A stretch of 64,000 nt of DNA from the NCBI GenBank assembly GCA_016713225.1, contig JADJPO010000003.1, forward strand, positions 806,001-870,000, in the 5' to 3' direction. Every line of letters begins with the position of its first letter. Positions within the stretch are counted from its first letter, which is position 1. Source of the DNA: Kineosporiaceae bacterium (lineage in GTDB: Bacteria; Actinomycetota; Actinomycetes; Actinomycetales; Kineosporiaceae). The notes beneath the pieces are model-generated. The model searched no databases. It was given only the letters and a program-made list of their open reading frames with translations, and was not told where the DNA came from. The position numbers and the translations under genes are program-made. Shown in pieces: positions 16,967 to 25,651 of this stretch.

Positions 16967-19058
16967 GGTGATCGGGACTGCGGGTCACGGTGCACCTGCC
17001 GGTTGCGTCGACGGTCAGCGACAGCTGACCGTCGGCGACCGACAGCCGCTCGATGGCGATCGGCAGCAGGCCGGCCGGTAGCTGCGGAGCGAGAGCGATC
17101 CGCCCCGCGGGCACATCCGGTTCGAGCTGCAGCAGACTGCGCAGGAGCAGCAAGGGGGTCGCCGCCGCCCAGGCCTGCGGTGAACACGAGGTCGGGTAGG
17201 GCACCGGACCGCTGAAGTCGGACCGATCGAAGCCGCAGAACAACTCGGGCAACCGGCCCCCGAACGCCTCCGCGGCGTCCATCAGGCCGGCGGCCACCTG
17301 GTGCGCCTGCGGCACGAAGCCGTAGCGCACCAGGCCCGCCACCACGATCGCGCTGTCGTGTGGCCAGACCGACCCGTTGTGATAGGACATCGGGTTGTAG
17401 GCGCCCATGGTCGAGGCCAGGGTCCGGATGCCCCACCCGGTGAACATCGCGGGGGAGACCAGGTGCTCGACCACCTGGGCGGCATGCTCGTCGTCCACGA
17501 TGCCGGTCCACAGGCAGTGCCCCATGTTGGACGCCAGCGCGTCCACCGGCTGCTTCGCGCCGTCCAGAGCGATGGCGTAGTAGCCGCGCTCGGGCAACCA
17601 GAACGCCTCGTTGAAGGCAGCCTTCAGCGCGCGGGCACGCTCGGACCAGCGATGGGCTCCGTGCTCGTCACCGAAGTCGGACGCCAGCGCCGCGCGGGCG
17701 CGGAATGCCGCATAGGCGTACCCCTGCACCTCGCACAGGGCGATCGGCGGCTCGGCGATGCGGCCGCCGGCGAAGTTGATGCCGTCCCAGGAGTCCTTCC
17801 ACCCCTGGTTGGCCAAACCGCGATCGGTCGCCCGGCGGTACTCGACGAACCCGTCACCGTCGCGGTCGCCCTCCCCGATCACCCATTCCAGGGCGCGGTC
17901 GGCGAACGGCAGAAGGGCCGTGACCTCCTCGGCGCGCGCTCCCCAGCGCCACGCCTGCTCGAGCAACATGACGAACAACGGCGTGGCATCGGCGCTGCCG
18001 TAGTACACGTCGCTGCCGCCGAGCATCAGTTCGGTGGCCAGACCCGCGCGACGTTCGTGCATGATCCGGCCGGGCTGCTCCTCGGTGAGCGGGTTGTCGA
18101 CCTTGCCCTGCAGCCCACCCAGGGTTTGCAGGGTGCCGACCGCGAGCTGGCGATCGACGGGCAACGCCATCCACGCCGACAGCAGGCTGTCGCGCCCGAA
18201 CAACGACATGAACCACGGTGCACCCGCCGCCACGGCCACCCGGTCGGGATTTTCCGGGTCGAAGATGCGCAGCACCCCGAGGTCTTCTTGACTGCGGCGC
18301 AGAGTGGTGGCCACCCCGGCAGGCCCCTCGAACCGCGGCGCGTGCCGGCGCCAGGCGCTCAGGGCCAGCTCCGGCGAACTCGACCCGTTCGGTTGACCGC
18401 AGACGTGTCGCCCCGGAACCGGCACGTCGTCCACCGAGGCCTGCACCTGCAGGCACGCCTCCCACCGACCGCGCCCCGGCACGACGACGTGAAAGGTCAG
18501 CACCCCCGGCTGATAGGCCGGAGCCGGGTCGGCGCTCACCCGCACCCCTCGGGAGTGACCCATCCAGCGGTACTCGGCCTGGAACGAGTCGGTCGCCGTG
18601 ATCCCCACCCGGCCCGCCAGCGGATGGACGCGGTTCTCCTTCACCTCGAACAGGTCCGCGAAGTCCGACTCCACCAGCACGGTCACCGTGCACCCGACCG
18701 CCTCGGCGGCGAGGTTCTCCAGCGTCAGGTCCTCGCGCATCCCGTCGCCGATGTAGCGGCGGCGCACCACCAGCAACGTGCTGTCGGCCCGCCCCGGGCG
18801 TGGCGGCGTCCGGGACAGGTACACCGCCGAGAACGGGTCCGGCTGGTCGACCGTCAGGCCCTCGAGCTCATGGCCGTCGACCCGTACCTGCCACCGCGAC
18901 AGGATGCGGGTGTCACGAAAGAACAACCCGTGGACGGCGGGTGGTACCAGGTCGCCGTTGCTCGCACCGATACAGAAGGTCGAGCCCTCGACCAGGGTCA
19001 CGACGCCGGCATGCGCCAGGGTCGGTGGCTGGCCCCCGAAGGTCCACTGATCCGTCAT
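16908..19058 (-). CDS. Glycogen-debranching-type amylo-alpha-1,6-glucosidase
   Basis: A 716-residue protein with an N-terminal GDE-type beta domain (LVEGSTFCIGASNGDLVPPAVHGLFFRDTRILSRW) and a C-terminal (alpha/alpha)6 barrel like GH133/GH15 enzymes. Marks of the barrel are AGAPWFMSLFGRDSLL, GLANQGWKDSWDGI, VQGYAYAAFRARAAL, YHNGSVWPHDSAIV and SCSPQAWAAATPLL, with the acidic residues expected for inverting catalysis. Probable role: hydrolysis of alpha-1,6-linked or other alpha-glucosides in the cytoplasm. It converges on the GT4 gene and shares 59 bp with it. The C-terminal tail is Pro-rich, encoded by the shared region. Confidence 0.9.
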   Translation of the reverse strand: MTDQWTFGGQPPTLAHAGVVTLVEGSTFCIGASNGDLVPPAVHGLFFRDTRILSRWQVRVDGHELEGLTVDQPDPFSAVYLSRTPPRPGRADSTLLVVRRRYIGDGMREDLTLENLAAEAVGCTVTVLVESDFADLFEVKENRVHPLAGRVGITATDSFQAEYRWMGHSRGVRVSADPAPAYQPGVLTFHVVVPGRGRWEACLQVQASVDDVPVPGRHVCGQPNGSSSPELALSAWRRHAPRFEGPAGVATTLRRSQEDLGVLRIFDPENPDRVAVAAGAPWFMSLFGRDSLLSAWMALPVDRQLAVGTLQTLGGLQGKVDNPLTEEQPGRIMHERRAGLATELMLGGSDVYYGSADATPLFVMLLEQAWRWGARAEEVTALLPFADRALEWVIGEGDRDGDGFVEYRRATDRGLANQGWKDSWDGINFAGGRIAEPPIALCEVQGYAYAAFRARAALASDFGDEHGAHRWSERARALKAAFNEAFWLPERGYYAIALDGAKQPVDALASNMGHCLWTGIVDDEHAAQVVEHLVSPAMFTGWGIRTLASTMGAYNPMSYHNGSVWPHDSAIVVAGLVRYGFVPQAHQVAAGLMDAAEAFGGRLPELFCGFDRSDFSGPVPYPTSCSPQAWAAATPLLLLRSLLQLEPDVPAGRIALAPQLPAGLLPIAIERLSVADGQLSLTVDATGRCTVTRSPDHLIVQLAETAPPPPDPPSSR

Positions 19059-19122
19059 GCCCCGATGATTCCGGTTTGACCCGACGCCACGCCAGCGACG
19101 ATCCAGGCCAGGTCTGATCGAG

Positions 19123-20688
19123 TCAGGCGAGCGTGTGGCTCACCGCGCTCGCCTGGGCCTGGGCCGCGAGCCGGCTGGCAGCCGCCTGCGTGAGGGCATC
19201 GGCCTCGACCCGGGCGAGATCGGCGTTCGCCCGCCACCACTGCTGACCGCGCTCGGGCAGGGTGTCCACCGGGTCGTAATAGGGGTAGGTGCGGGTCAGC
19301 GCGCCCTCGTCGTCCGCCTCGATCGAGGTGCGGTAGTTCTTGGTCCACTGCGAGATGCCCCGCACCGGGTCGTAGGAGTGCGCCTGGTGTACCCAGCGCT
19401 TGCCGACGAACGGCACGTCGCACACGATCCGCGGGGTGGCGAAACCGGGCAGGTAGCCCATGATCCCGTGCTGCAGCTCCTGCGCATGGCCCAGGCTCAC
19501 CCGCCAGTGCTCACTGAACGGGATCATGTCGCACATGTAGAAGTAGTACGGCGTGATCATGGCGCCGTCCTGCAGCGCGAAGCACAGGTCGAGCAGGTCG
19601 TTCACCTCGGCGTTGATGCCACGCATCAGGACGCCCTGGTTGCGGACGTCGCGCACCCCCGCCTCGAGCATGGCCATGGTGGCCTCGGCGACCAGCGGGG
19701 TGACCGAGGCAGCGTGGTTGACGTGCGTGTGCACCGCGAGGTTGACCCCGCGCGAGCGCGCTGCCCGGGCGATACGGCCCATGCCCTCGACCACGTCGGG
19801 CTGCAGCCAGTGCTGCGGCAGACCCATCAGGGCCTTGGTGGCCAGCCGGACGTCGCGGATGGTGTCGATCTCGAGCAGGCGCATCACGAACGACTCGAGG
19901 TTCTTCCACGGCAGGTTCGCCACGTCGCCACCCGAGACCACGACGTCGCGCACCTCCGAGGAGGCCCGCAGGTAGTCGATCATGTGGTCGAGCCGGTCCA
20001 CCGGCTTGAGGTCGAACTTCAGCTTCGCGACCTGGGGGGTGGAGTTGCCGACCAGGTCCATCCGGGTGCAGTGGCCGCAGTACTGCGGGCAGGTGGGCAG
20101 CAGCTCGGCGAGCACCTTGGTGGGGTAGCGGTGGGTCAGGCCCTCGGCCACCCACATGTCGTGCTCGTGCAACGAGTCACGGGTGGCGAACGGATGCGAG
20201 GGCCAGGTCGGGTGCCGGTCGGAGAACACCGGCAGCATGTAGCGGCGCACCGGGTCGGCGTACAGGGCCGCCGTGAACGCGGCGCCGGCGGCCGGCATCG
20301 GCGAGGTGGTGGCCGGCACCATCGTGTTGATCATCTGCGGCGGTACCAGCATCGACATGGTGGCCCGCTCGGCCTGGTCGCGCTCGAGGTCGGCGTAGAA
20401 CGCGTCGTCGGCGAGATCACCCAGGACGGCGCGCAGCTGGCGCACGTTCTTGACGCAGTTGACGCGCTGCCACTGGGCGCTGCGCCACTGCTCGTCGGTG
20501 ACCTCGCGCCAGCCCGGCAATCGGCGCCAGTCGGGCTCGATCAGCTCGGCGCGCCGGTAGACGTACGGCTGGTACGGCGAGCCGCCGCCGGCGGTCAGGG
20601 CCGCGGGGGCCACAGTGGCTGCGGGGGCCTCAGCGGGCGCAGAACGCGGAGCGCCGGGAGCGGGCCGGCCCGTCGTGATCTGAGTCAT
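19123..20688 (-). CDS. kamA: Lysine 2,3-aminomutase family radical SAM protein KamA
   Basis: A 521-residue radical SAM enzyme. The iron-sulfur motif is CPQYCGHC (Cys200, Cys204, Cys207). Further marks are VVSGGDVANLPW, LAVHTHVNHAASVTPLV, NQGVLMRGIN and MITPYYFYMCDMI, all in the order seen in KamA proteins, which use PLP and SAM to move the alpha-amino group of L-lysine to carbon 3. The first 40 residues are a disordered Ala/Pro leader. It is divergent from kdd and near kamD-kamE-kal, so lysine is the likely substrate. ACTGTA (minus strand TACAGT) lies eight bases before the ATG. Confidence 0.9.
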   Translation of the reverse strand: MTQITTGRPAPGAPRSAPAEAPAATVAPAALTAGGGSPYQPYVYRRAELIEPDWRRLPGWREVTDEQWRSAQWQRVNCVKNVRQLRAVLGDLADDAFYADLERDQAERATMSMLVPPQMINTMVPATTSPMPAAGAAFTAALYADPVRRYMLPVFSDRHPTWPSHPFATRDSLHEHDMWVAEGLTHRYPTKVLAELLPTCPQYCGHCTRMDLVGNSTPQVAKLKFDLKPVDRLDHMIDYLRASSEVRDVVVSGGDVANLPWKNLESFVMRLLEIDTIRDVRLATKALMGLPQHWLQPDVVEGMGRIARAARSRGVNLAVHTHVNHAASVTPLVAEATMAMLEAGVRDVRNQGVLMRGINAEVNDLLDLCFALQDGAMITPYYFYMCDMIPFSEHWRVSLGHAQELQHGIMGYLPGFATPRIVCDVPFVGKRWVHQAHSYDPVRGISQWTKNYRTSIEADDEGALTRTYPYYDPVDTLPERGQQWWRANADLARVEADALTQAAASRLAAQAQASAVSHTLA

Positions 20689-20696
20689 GCGACCCT

Positions 20697-20742
20697 ACTG
20701 TACGGGAGAATCTTCTTCTTTTCGATACGCCGACCGTAGAAT
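20697..20742. promoter_or_regulatory. Divergent kamA/kdd promoter region
   Basis: CCGTACAGT on the minus strand (20705-20697) faces kamA and CCGTAGAAT on the plus strand (20734-20742) faces kdd. The same core, CCGTACGAT, precedes kamD at 22869-22877. This suggests common promoter recognition or control of the lysine genes. Confidence 0.45.
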
Positions 20743-20776
20743 CTGAGGCACCGATGCTTCAGCGAAGGAGAACATG

Positions 20777-21862
20777 ATGATGACTGGGACCCAGGTCGCA
20801 TCCTCACCGGTGGGGCTGCACCGGGTGCTCGAGCCCGCCGGAGTGCTCCCTCAGGCCGCCTGGCGACTCGACACCACGCCGCAGCTGCAGCGCGACGAGG
20901 TGCGGGTTCGGGTCGAGCGGCTCAACCTGGACGCGGCGAGCTTCCGCCAGCTCTGGGACCGCCACGGCGGCGATGGTGACGCCGTCCGGGCCGAGGTCGC
21001 CCAGATCATCGCCACCCGCGGCAAGATGCACAATCCGGTCACCGGCTCCGGCGGCATGCTGGTCGGCACGGTCGAGGAGGCCGGCCCCGACAGCCGGCTC
21101 GGCCTGGCGGCGGGGGATCGCATCGCCACGCTGGTCTCGCTCACGCTGACCCCACTGGCGATCAGTGACGGCCTGGCGGCCTGGGACGGACGCAGCGAAC
21201 AGGTGCCCTGCGACGGTCATGCGATCCTGTTCGGCCGCTCCATCGCGGCGCATCTGCCCGACGACATGCCCGCAGAACTGGCCCTGGCCGTGATGGACGT
21301 CTGCGGCGCCCCGGCCCTGACCCACCGCGTGGTCGCCCGCTACGTGGCCCAGGGTCGCCCACCGGTGGTCGCCGTCATCGGGGGCGCGGGCAAGAGCGGA
21401 TCACTCGCCCTGGCCGCCGCGCGTCGAGCCGGTGCCGGGCGCACCATCGGCGTGGTGCCGGTGCCGGCCGAACGGGAGCGGCTCATCGAGGTGGGGCTGG
21501 CCGATGTCGTGGCGCTCGCCGATGCCCGCGACCCGGTGGCCCTGTCCGAGGCGGTGGCGGCGGCCGGTGGTCCGGCCGACATCACGATCGTCTGCGTCGA
21601 CGTGCCCGGCTGCGAGCACGGCGCCATCCTGGCCACCGCCGACCTGGGCACCGTGGTGTTCTTCTCGATGGCCACGTCGTTCGCCACCGCAGCGCTGGGA
21701 GCGGAAGGCCTGGCGGCCGACGTCCAGCTGTTGATCGGCAATGGGTACGCCGCCGGGCACGCGGACTTCGCGCTCGACGTCCTGCGTACCTCGCCCGGTG
21801 CCCGGGCACTGTTCGAGTCCCGCCTGGCCAGCCACACAGGCGCCGTCCACCCACCCCGCTGA
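20777..21862 (+). CDS. kdd: L-erythro-3,5-diaminohexanoate dehydrogenase
   Basis: A 361-residue NAD(P)-dependent dehydrogenase. N-terminal part LHRVLEPAGVLPQAAWRLD and NLDAASFRQLW, then GKMHNPVTGSGGMLVGTVEE match the Kdd family. The nucleotide fold begins at VVAVIGGAGKSGSLALAAARR, near residue 195. Kdd oxidatively deaminates 3,5-diaminohexanoate, the product of KamA plus KamDE, to 5-amino-3-oxohexanoate. Three consecutive ATGs begin the frame at 20774; GAAGGAG ends at 20770, so the second or third is favoured by spacing. It is transcribed away from kamA and ends before a large palindrome shared with a convergent gene. Confidence 0.9.
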   Translation: MMTGTQVASSPVGLHRVLEPAGVLPQAAWRLDTTPQLQRDEVRVRVERLNLDAASFRQLWDRHGGDGDAVRAEVAQIIATRGKMHNPVTGSGGMLVGTVEEAGPDSRLGLAAGDRIATLVSLTLTPLAISDGLAAWDGRSEQVPCDGHAILFGRSIAAHLPDDMPAELALAVMDVCGAPALTHRVVARYVAQGRPPVVAVIGGAGKSGSLALAAARRAGAGRTIGVVPVPAERERLIEVGLADVVALADARDPVALSEAVAAAGGPADITIVCVDVPGCEHGAILATADLGTVVFFSMATSFATAALGAEGLAADVQLLIGNGYAAGHADFALDVLRTSPGARALFESRLASHTGAVHPPR

Positions 21863-21887
21863 CCACCCTGAAACCCCCACCAAACCT

Positions 21888-21979
21888 GCTCATGCTCCGC
21901 AGGTGACGCACCGCGACACGGTTCTGGCGCGTTGTGGCGTCACCTGCGGAGCACGAGCGGTCCGCTGCGGAGCATGAGC
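21888..21979. terminator. Palindrome with a third half-site between convergent genes
   Basis: GCTCATGCTCCGCAGGTGAC (21888-) pairs with 21937-21958 at all but one of 22 positions around a 27-base loop. A further copy of the half CTGCGGAGCATGAGC follows at 21964-21978. It separates the 3' ends of kdd and the acyltransferase gene and could terminate both. It may also be a repeat element. Confidence 0.6.
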
Positions 21980-21986
21980 GGGTTTG

Positions 21987-22688
21987 TCAGGTGGTCGTGG
22001 TGGGCTCGTTGGGGTCGGCGGGGGGGTCGTTGTAGGTGTGCGCCAACTCTTGGGGTGACATGGCGGCGATGGCGGCCATGATGGCCTCGGTGATCTCGCG
22101 GCGCGCCCTGGCTCCACCGCCGGAGGTCGCGACCGCCTCGACCCAGGGGGTGGGGTCGATGGGTGCGGCGAAGCTGATCTTGACGGGGTGGGGCCGCGGG
22201 AAGCGCGCACCGACCGGTTGCACGCCGTCCGTACCGACCAGAGCCACCGGGACGACGGGTGCGCCCGATTCCAGCGCGAGCCAGCCCACGCCGGTGCGCC
22301 CCTGGTAGAGCCGGCCGTCCCGCGATCGAGTGCCCTCGGGGTAGATGCCGAACGCCGCGCCCTGGGCCAACACGTCCATGGCCAGTCGCAACGAGGCCAT
22401 GGCATTGCGCTGGCTGTCACGGTTGACCGGCACCGCATCCACCGCGGTGAAGAAGGCACGATTCACCCAGCCCCGCAGGCCGGTGCCCTCGAAGTACTCG
22501 GCCTTGGCCAGGAACCTCACCCGGCGCGGCACCACGAGCGGGATCACCACGCTGTCGATGAAGCTCAGGTGATTGCTGGCGATGATCACCGGACCTGTGG
22601 CGGGGATGTGCTCCACACCCACGATCCTGGGCCGCCAGACCAGACGGAAGAACGAGCCGAGCAGCCATCGGGCGATCAGGTAGCCCAC
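21987..22688 (-). CDS. 1-acyl-sn-glycerol-3-phosphate acyltransferase (PlsC type)
   Basis: A 233-residue membrane-associated acyltransferase. Catalytic motif NHLSFID (the HX4D pattern with the preceding Asn), then AEYFEGTGLRGW, and FGIYPEGTRSRDGRLYQGRTGVG, the PEGTRS acceptor-binding motif. A hydrophobic N-terminal segment anchors it. It converts lysophosphatidic acid to phosphatidic acid or acylates a related lipid. It is inserted between kdd and kamD on the opposite strand and has no evident link to lysine metabolism. Two adjacent GTG codons follow GGGAGG; the second is chosen for spacing. The Thr tail at the C-terminus is low complexity. Confidence 0.9.
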   Translation of the reverse strand: MGYLIARWLLGSFFRLVWRPRIVGVEHIPATGPVIIASNHLSFIDSVVIPLVVPRRVRFLAKAEYFEGTGLRGWVNRAFFTAVDAVPVNRDSQRNAMASLRLAMDVLAQGAAFGIYPEGTRSRDGRLYQGRTGVGWLALESGAPVVPVALVGTDGVQPVGARFPRPHPVKISFAAPIDPTPWVEAVATSGGGARARREITEAIMAAIAAMSPQELAHTYNDPPADPNEPTTTT

Positions 22689-22868
22689 CACACCTCCCGG
22701 ACGAGGATTCAGCCTCGGCACCGGTGCCGGAGGGCGGGCCAACTCTAACCGAGCCGGAGCGGGCGACGTGGCGCTGCACCGGTGGAGCCAGCGGACGGTC
22801 CACAATGGATCTGAATCCGCCGCGGGGTGCCGATATTGCGTTGCAGCTAGCTCAAACGTGCAGTTTTT

Positions 22869-22877
22869 CCGTACGAT
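22869..22877 (+). promoter_or_regulatory. kamD promoter core
   Basis: CCGTACGAT, of which TACGAT is the likely -10, lies 25 bases before the kamD ATG. The local region is AT-rich for this genome. The same CCGTANNRT core precedes kamA and kdd. Confidence 0.4.
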
Positions 22878-22902
22878 CGATGGATTGGAAGGAGAAATTT
22901 CG

Positions 22903-24477
22903 ATGACTCGTCGATCCTCGGTGATCAGTCTCGACCCCGCGACGGTGCGTCGAGCGCGCACCCTGGCTCGCCGCGCCGGGCGACCCGTCGTCCGGCTGGC
23001 GACGGCGCACACCACGGTCTCGGTCGAGCGCGCCACGCTGCGCCTGGCCGGGCTGACCGGCGCCGACACCGAGCGCATCCCCTGGGTGAACCACCTGGTC
23101 GATGCCGTGCGCGCCGAGACCGGCCTGGGTCACGGCGTCTGCCTGCCGGTGTGGGACGCCCTGGCCCGAGGCGAGGCCGAGGACCTGCTCACGCTGGCCC
23201 AGAAGGCCGCCGCCGGATCGGTGAGCTTCCGCCTGCCCGAGGGCCGGGACGCCGCCCGCGCCGCCCGCACCTCCCGCGCCGCGGTAGCCGGGGGCATCCG
23301 GCGGATCGACCGGGCCCGCGGCCAGCGCGACAAGCTGATCGCGCGCCTGGGTGACGCACCGCGCCGTCCCTGGATCTATCTCATCGTCGCCACCGGCGAC
23401 ATCTACGAGGACGTCGTCCAGGCCCAGGCGGCCGCCCGAGCCGGCGCCGACGTCATCGCGGTGATCCGCTCGACCGGGCAGAGCCTGCTCGACTACGTGC
23501 CCGAGGGAGCCACCCGCGAGGGGTACGCCGGCACCTACGCCACGCAGGAGAACTTCCGCATCATGCGGACAGCGCTCGACGAGGTGAGTCGCGAGCTCGG
23601 CCGGTACGTCCGGCTGACCAACTACGCCTCGGGGCTGTGCATGCCCGAGATCGCGGCGCTGGCCGGCATGGAACGCCTCGACATGATGCTCAACGACTCC
23701 ATGTACGGAATCTTGTTTCGCGACATCAACCCGATCCGCACCTTCGTCGACCAGCGGTTCTCCCGCCAGATCCACGCCCGCGCCGGGATCATCATCAACA
23801 CCGGCGAGGACAACTACCTCACCACCGCCGACGCCGTGGACGCCGCCCACACCGTCACGGTCAGCCAGTTGCTGAACGAGTACTTCGCCGCCGAGGCCGG
23901 CCTCGAGGCCTGGCAGATGGGCCTGGGGCACGCCTTCGAGATCGACCCTGCGGTGCCGCAGTCGTTCCGGCTGGAGTTGGCGCACGCGCTGCTCGCCCGC
24001 ACGCTGTTCCCGGACGCCCCGCTGAAGTGGATGCCGCCCACCAAACACATGACCGGCGACGTCTTCCGCGGCTACCTGCTCGACGGCTTCTTCAACCTGG
24101 CCGGGGCGCTCACCGGCCAGGGCATCCTGCTGGTCGGCATGATGACCGAGGCCGTCGTCACCCCGTGGCTGTCCGACCGCGACCTCGCGCTGCAGAACGT
24201 GCGATACGTGATGGACGCCTGCTCCGGCCTGACCGAGGACTTCCACCCGCCGGCCGACGGCTTCATCGCCACCCGCGCCCGCACCGTGCTCGGCGAGGCG
24301 GTCGAGTTGCTGGAGAAGATCGTGGACGACGGCCTGCTGAACGCCATCGGCGACGGCACGTTCGGGCTGATGCGCCGGCCGGCCGATGCCGGCAAGGGAC
24401 TGGACGGCGTCGAACGACGCGAGACCGGGTATCTCAACCCCGCCCTCGATCTGCTCGCGGAAGGAGCCTCGCGATGA
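22903..24477 (+). CDS. kamD: Lysine 5,6-aminomutase alpha subunit
   Basis: A 524-residue large subunit of the adenosylcobalamin- and PLP-dependent D-lysine/beta-lysine 5,6-aminomutase. It forms a TIM-barrel; recognisable stretches are RRPWIYLIVATGDIYEDVVQ, VIAVIRSTGQSLLDYVPEG, MLNDSMYGILFRDINP, IIINTGEDNYLTTADAV and LKWMPPTKHMTGDV. Length is that of the family (about 515). The enzyme moves the terminal amino group of lysine or beta-lysine to carbon 5. kamE follows with a four-base overlap. GGAAGGAG eight bases upstream supports the ATG at 22903 over the longer open frame. Confidence 0.95.
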   Translation: MTRRSSVISLDPATVRRARTLARRAGRPVVRLATAHTTVSVERATLRLAGLTGADTERIPWVNHLVDAVRAETGLGHGVCLPVWDALARGEAEDLLTLAQKAAAGSVSFRLPEGRDAARAARTSRAAVAGGIRRIDRARGQRDKLIARLGDAPRRPWIYLIVATGDIYEDVVQAQAAARAGADVIAVIRSTGQSLLDYVPEGATREGYAGTYATQENFRIMRTALDEVSRELGRYVRLTNYASGLCMPEIAALAGMERLDMMLNDSMYGILFRDINPIRTFVDQRFSRQIHARAGIIINTGEDNYLTTADAVDAAHTVTVSQLLNEYFAAEAGLEAWQMGLGHAFEIDPAVPQSFRLELAHALLARTLFPDAPLKWMPPTKHMTGDVFRGYLLDGFFNLAGALTGQGILLVGMMTEAVVTPWLSDRDLALQNVRYVMDACSGLTEDFHPPADGFIATRARTVLGEAVELLEKIVDDGLLNAIGDGTFGLMRRPADAGKGLDGVERRETGYLNPALDLLAEGASR

Positions 24478-25259
24478 CCGCGTCCGGCTCGGTGATCCGG
24501 CCCTATGGCGACACCACCGGTGACGGCATGGTGCAGCTGTCGTTCACCCTGCCCGTCCCGGCGGGCAAGAAGGCCGAGGGTGCCGCCCAGCAGTTGGCCC
24601 GGGCCATGGGCATGGACCCCGCCCTGGTCGTGCACGCCAAGGCGATGGGGGAGGACTACACCTTCTTCGTCGTCTACGGCCGGGTGAACCACCTGGTCGA
24701 CCTGGACGCCGTCCACGTCGCCGAACGCGAGTACCCGCTGCTGGCCGCCAAGGAGGTCAACGCCGCGATCCGCACCCGGCTGCGCCGCAAACTGGTCGTG
24801 GTCGGCGCCTGCATCGGCACCGATGCCCACACCGTCGGCATCGACGCGATCCTCAACATCAAGGGCTTCGCCGGCGAGAAGGGCCTGGAGTACTACCGCG
24901 AGATCGAGGTGCACAACCTCGGCGCCCAGGTGCTGGTGCCCGACCTGGTCGAGCGCGCCATCGCCACTCGGGCGGACGCCGTCCTGGTCTCGCAGGTGGT
25001 GACCCAGAAGGACGCCCACCTGCACAACACCCGCGAGATGTCGGCCGCGTTCCGCGAGGCCTACCCGGCCGAGCGGCGTCCGGTGCTGGTCGTCGGCGGC
25101 CCGCGCTTCGACGAGGGGGCCGCCACCGACCTCGGCGTCGACCGCATCTTCGGCAAGGGGACCACGCCGGGCGAGGTCGCCTCGTACCTGGTGCACCGCC
25201 TCGTCCCGGCCAAGGCCGCCACGGCCGCCCGCACCCGTTCGTCCCGGAGGACCGCATGA
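24474..25259 (+). CDS. kamE: Lysine 5,6-aminomutase beta subunit
   Basis: A 261-residue small subunit that binds cobalamin and PLP. The cobalamin motif DxHxxG is D117-A-H119-T-V-G122, so His119 is the expected lower cobalt ligand. Lys130 lies eleven residues further, the same distance as between the cobalt-binding histidine and the PLP lysine in the characterised clostridial enzyme, so it is the likely Schiff-base residue. The C-terminal Rossmann part (VLVVGGPRFDEGAATDLGVDRIFGKGTTP) is complete. ATGA overlaps on both sides join it to kamD and to the small gene downstream. Activity therefore depends on B12 made or imported elsewhere. Confidence 0.95.
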   Translation: MTASGSVIRPYGDTTGDGMVQLSFTLPVPAGKKAEGAAQQLARAMGMDPALVVHAKAMGEDYTFFVVYGRVNHLVDLDAVHVAEREYPLLAAKEVNAAIRTRLRRKLVVVGACIGTDAHTVGIDAILNIKGFAGEKGLEYYREIEVHNLGAQVLVPDLVERAIATRADAVLVSQVVTQKDAHLHNTREMSAAFREAYPAERRPVLVVGGPRFDEGAATDLGVDRIFGKGTTPGEVASYLVHRLVPAKAATAARTRSSRRTA

Positions 25260-25651
25260 CCACCGACCCGCGCCTCGGCCTGACCGTCAGCCACCGCCGG
25301 TACGTGCCCTACAGCCACGCCCACTACGCCGGCAACCTGGTGGACGGCGCCTACAGCCTGGCCTGTTTCGGTGACGTCGCCACCGAGGTGTGCATCCGAT
25401 CAGACGGCGACGAGGGCTTGTTCGCCTCGTATTCCGAGGTGACCTTCCACGCTCCCGTGCGCGCCGGGGACGTCCTCGAGGTGACCGCACGCATCGTCCG
25501 AGTGGGACGGCGCAGCCGAGAGATCGAGTTCAGCGCCACCGTGCTCTGCCGGGGCACGGCCGACCAGGACGGCGCGAGCGCGGGAGCCGCCGCAGTACTC
25601 GACCCACCACTGGTGGCCACCACGGCCCGGGGCACCGTCGTCGTGCCGTGA
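25256..25651 (+). CDS. kal: Hotdog-fold 3-aminobutyryl-CoA ammonia-lyase
   Basis: A 131-residue hotdog-fold protein. YSHAHYAGNLVDGAYSLACFGDVATE near residue 20 and SYSEVTFHAPVRAGDVLEVTA match 3-aminobutyryl-CoA ammonia-lyase of the lysine fermentation pathway, which removes ammonia to give crotonyl-CoA. It overlaps kamE by four bases and ends the kamDE-kal operon. The fold is shared with many thioesterases, so the specific call leans on the neighbours. The keto-acid cleavage enzyme (kce) that would link Kdd to Kal is not in the window. Confidence 0.85.
   Translation: MTTDPRLGLTVSHRRYVPYSHAHYAGNLVDGAYSLACFGDVATEVCIRSDGDEGLFASYSEVTFHAPVRAGDVLEVTARIVRVGRRSREIEFSATVLCRGTADQDGASAGAAAVLDPPLVATTARGTVVVP

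Noticed and set aside
17301..19079. 592-codon plus-strand frame opposite the glycosidase gene
   Set aside because: It is a GC-skew shadow: composition rich in Arg, His and Gly, no family motifs, and full overlap with a well supported gene.
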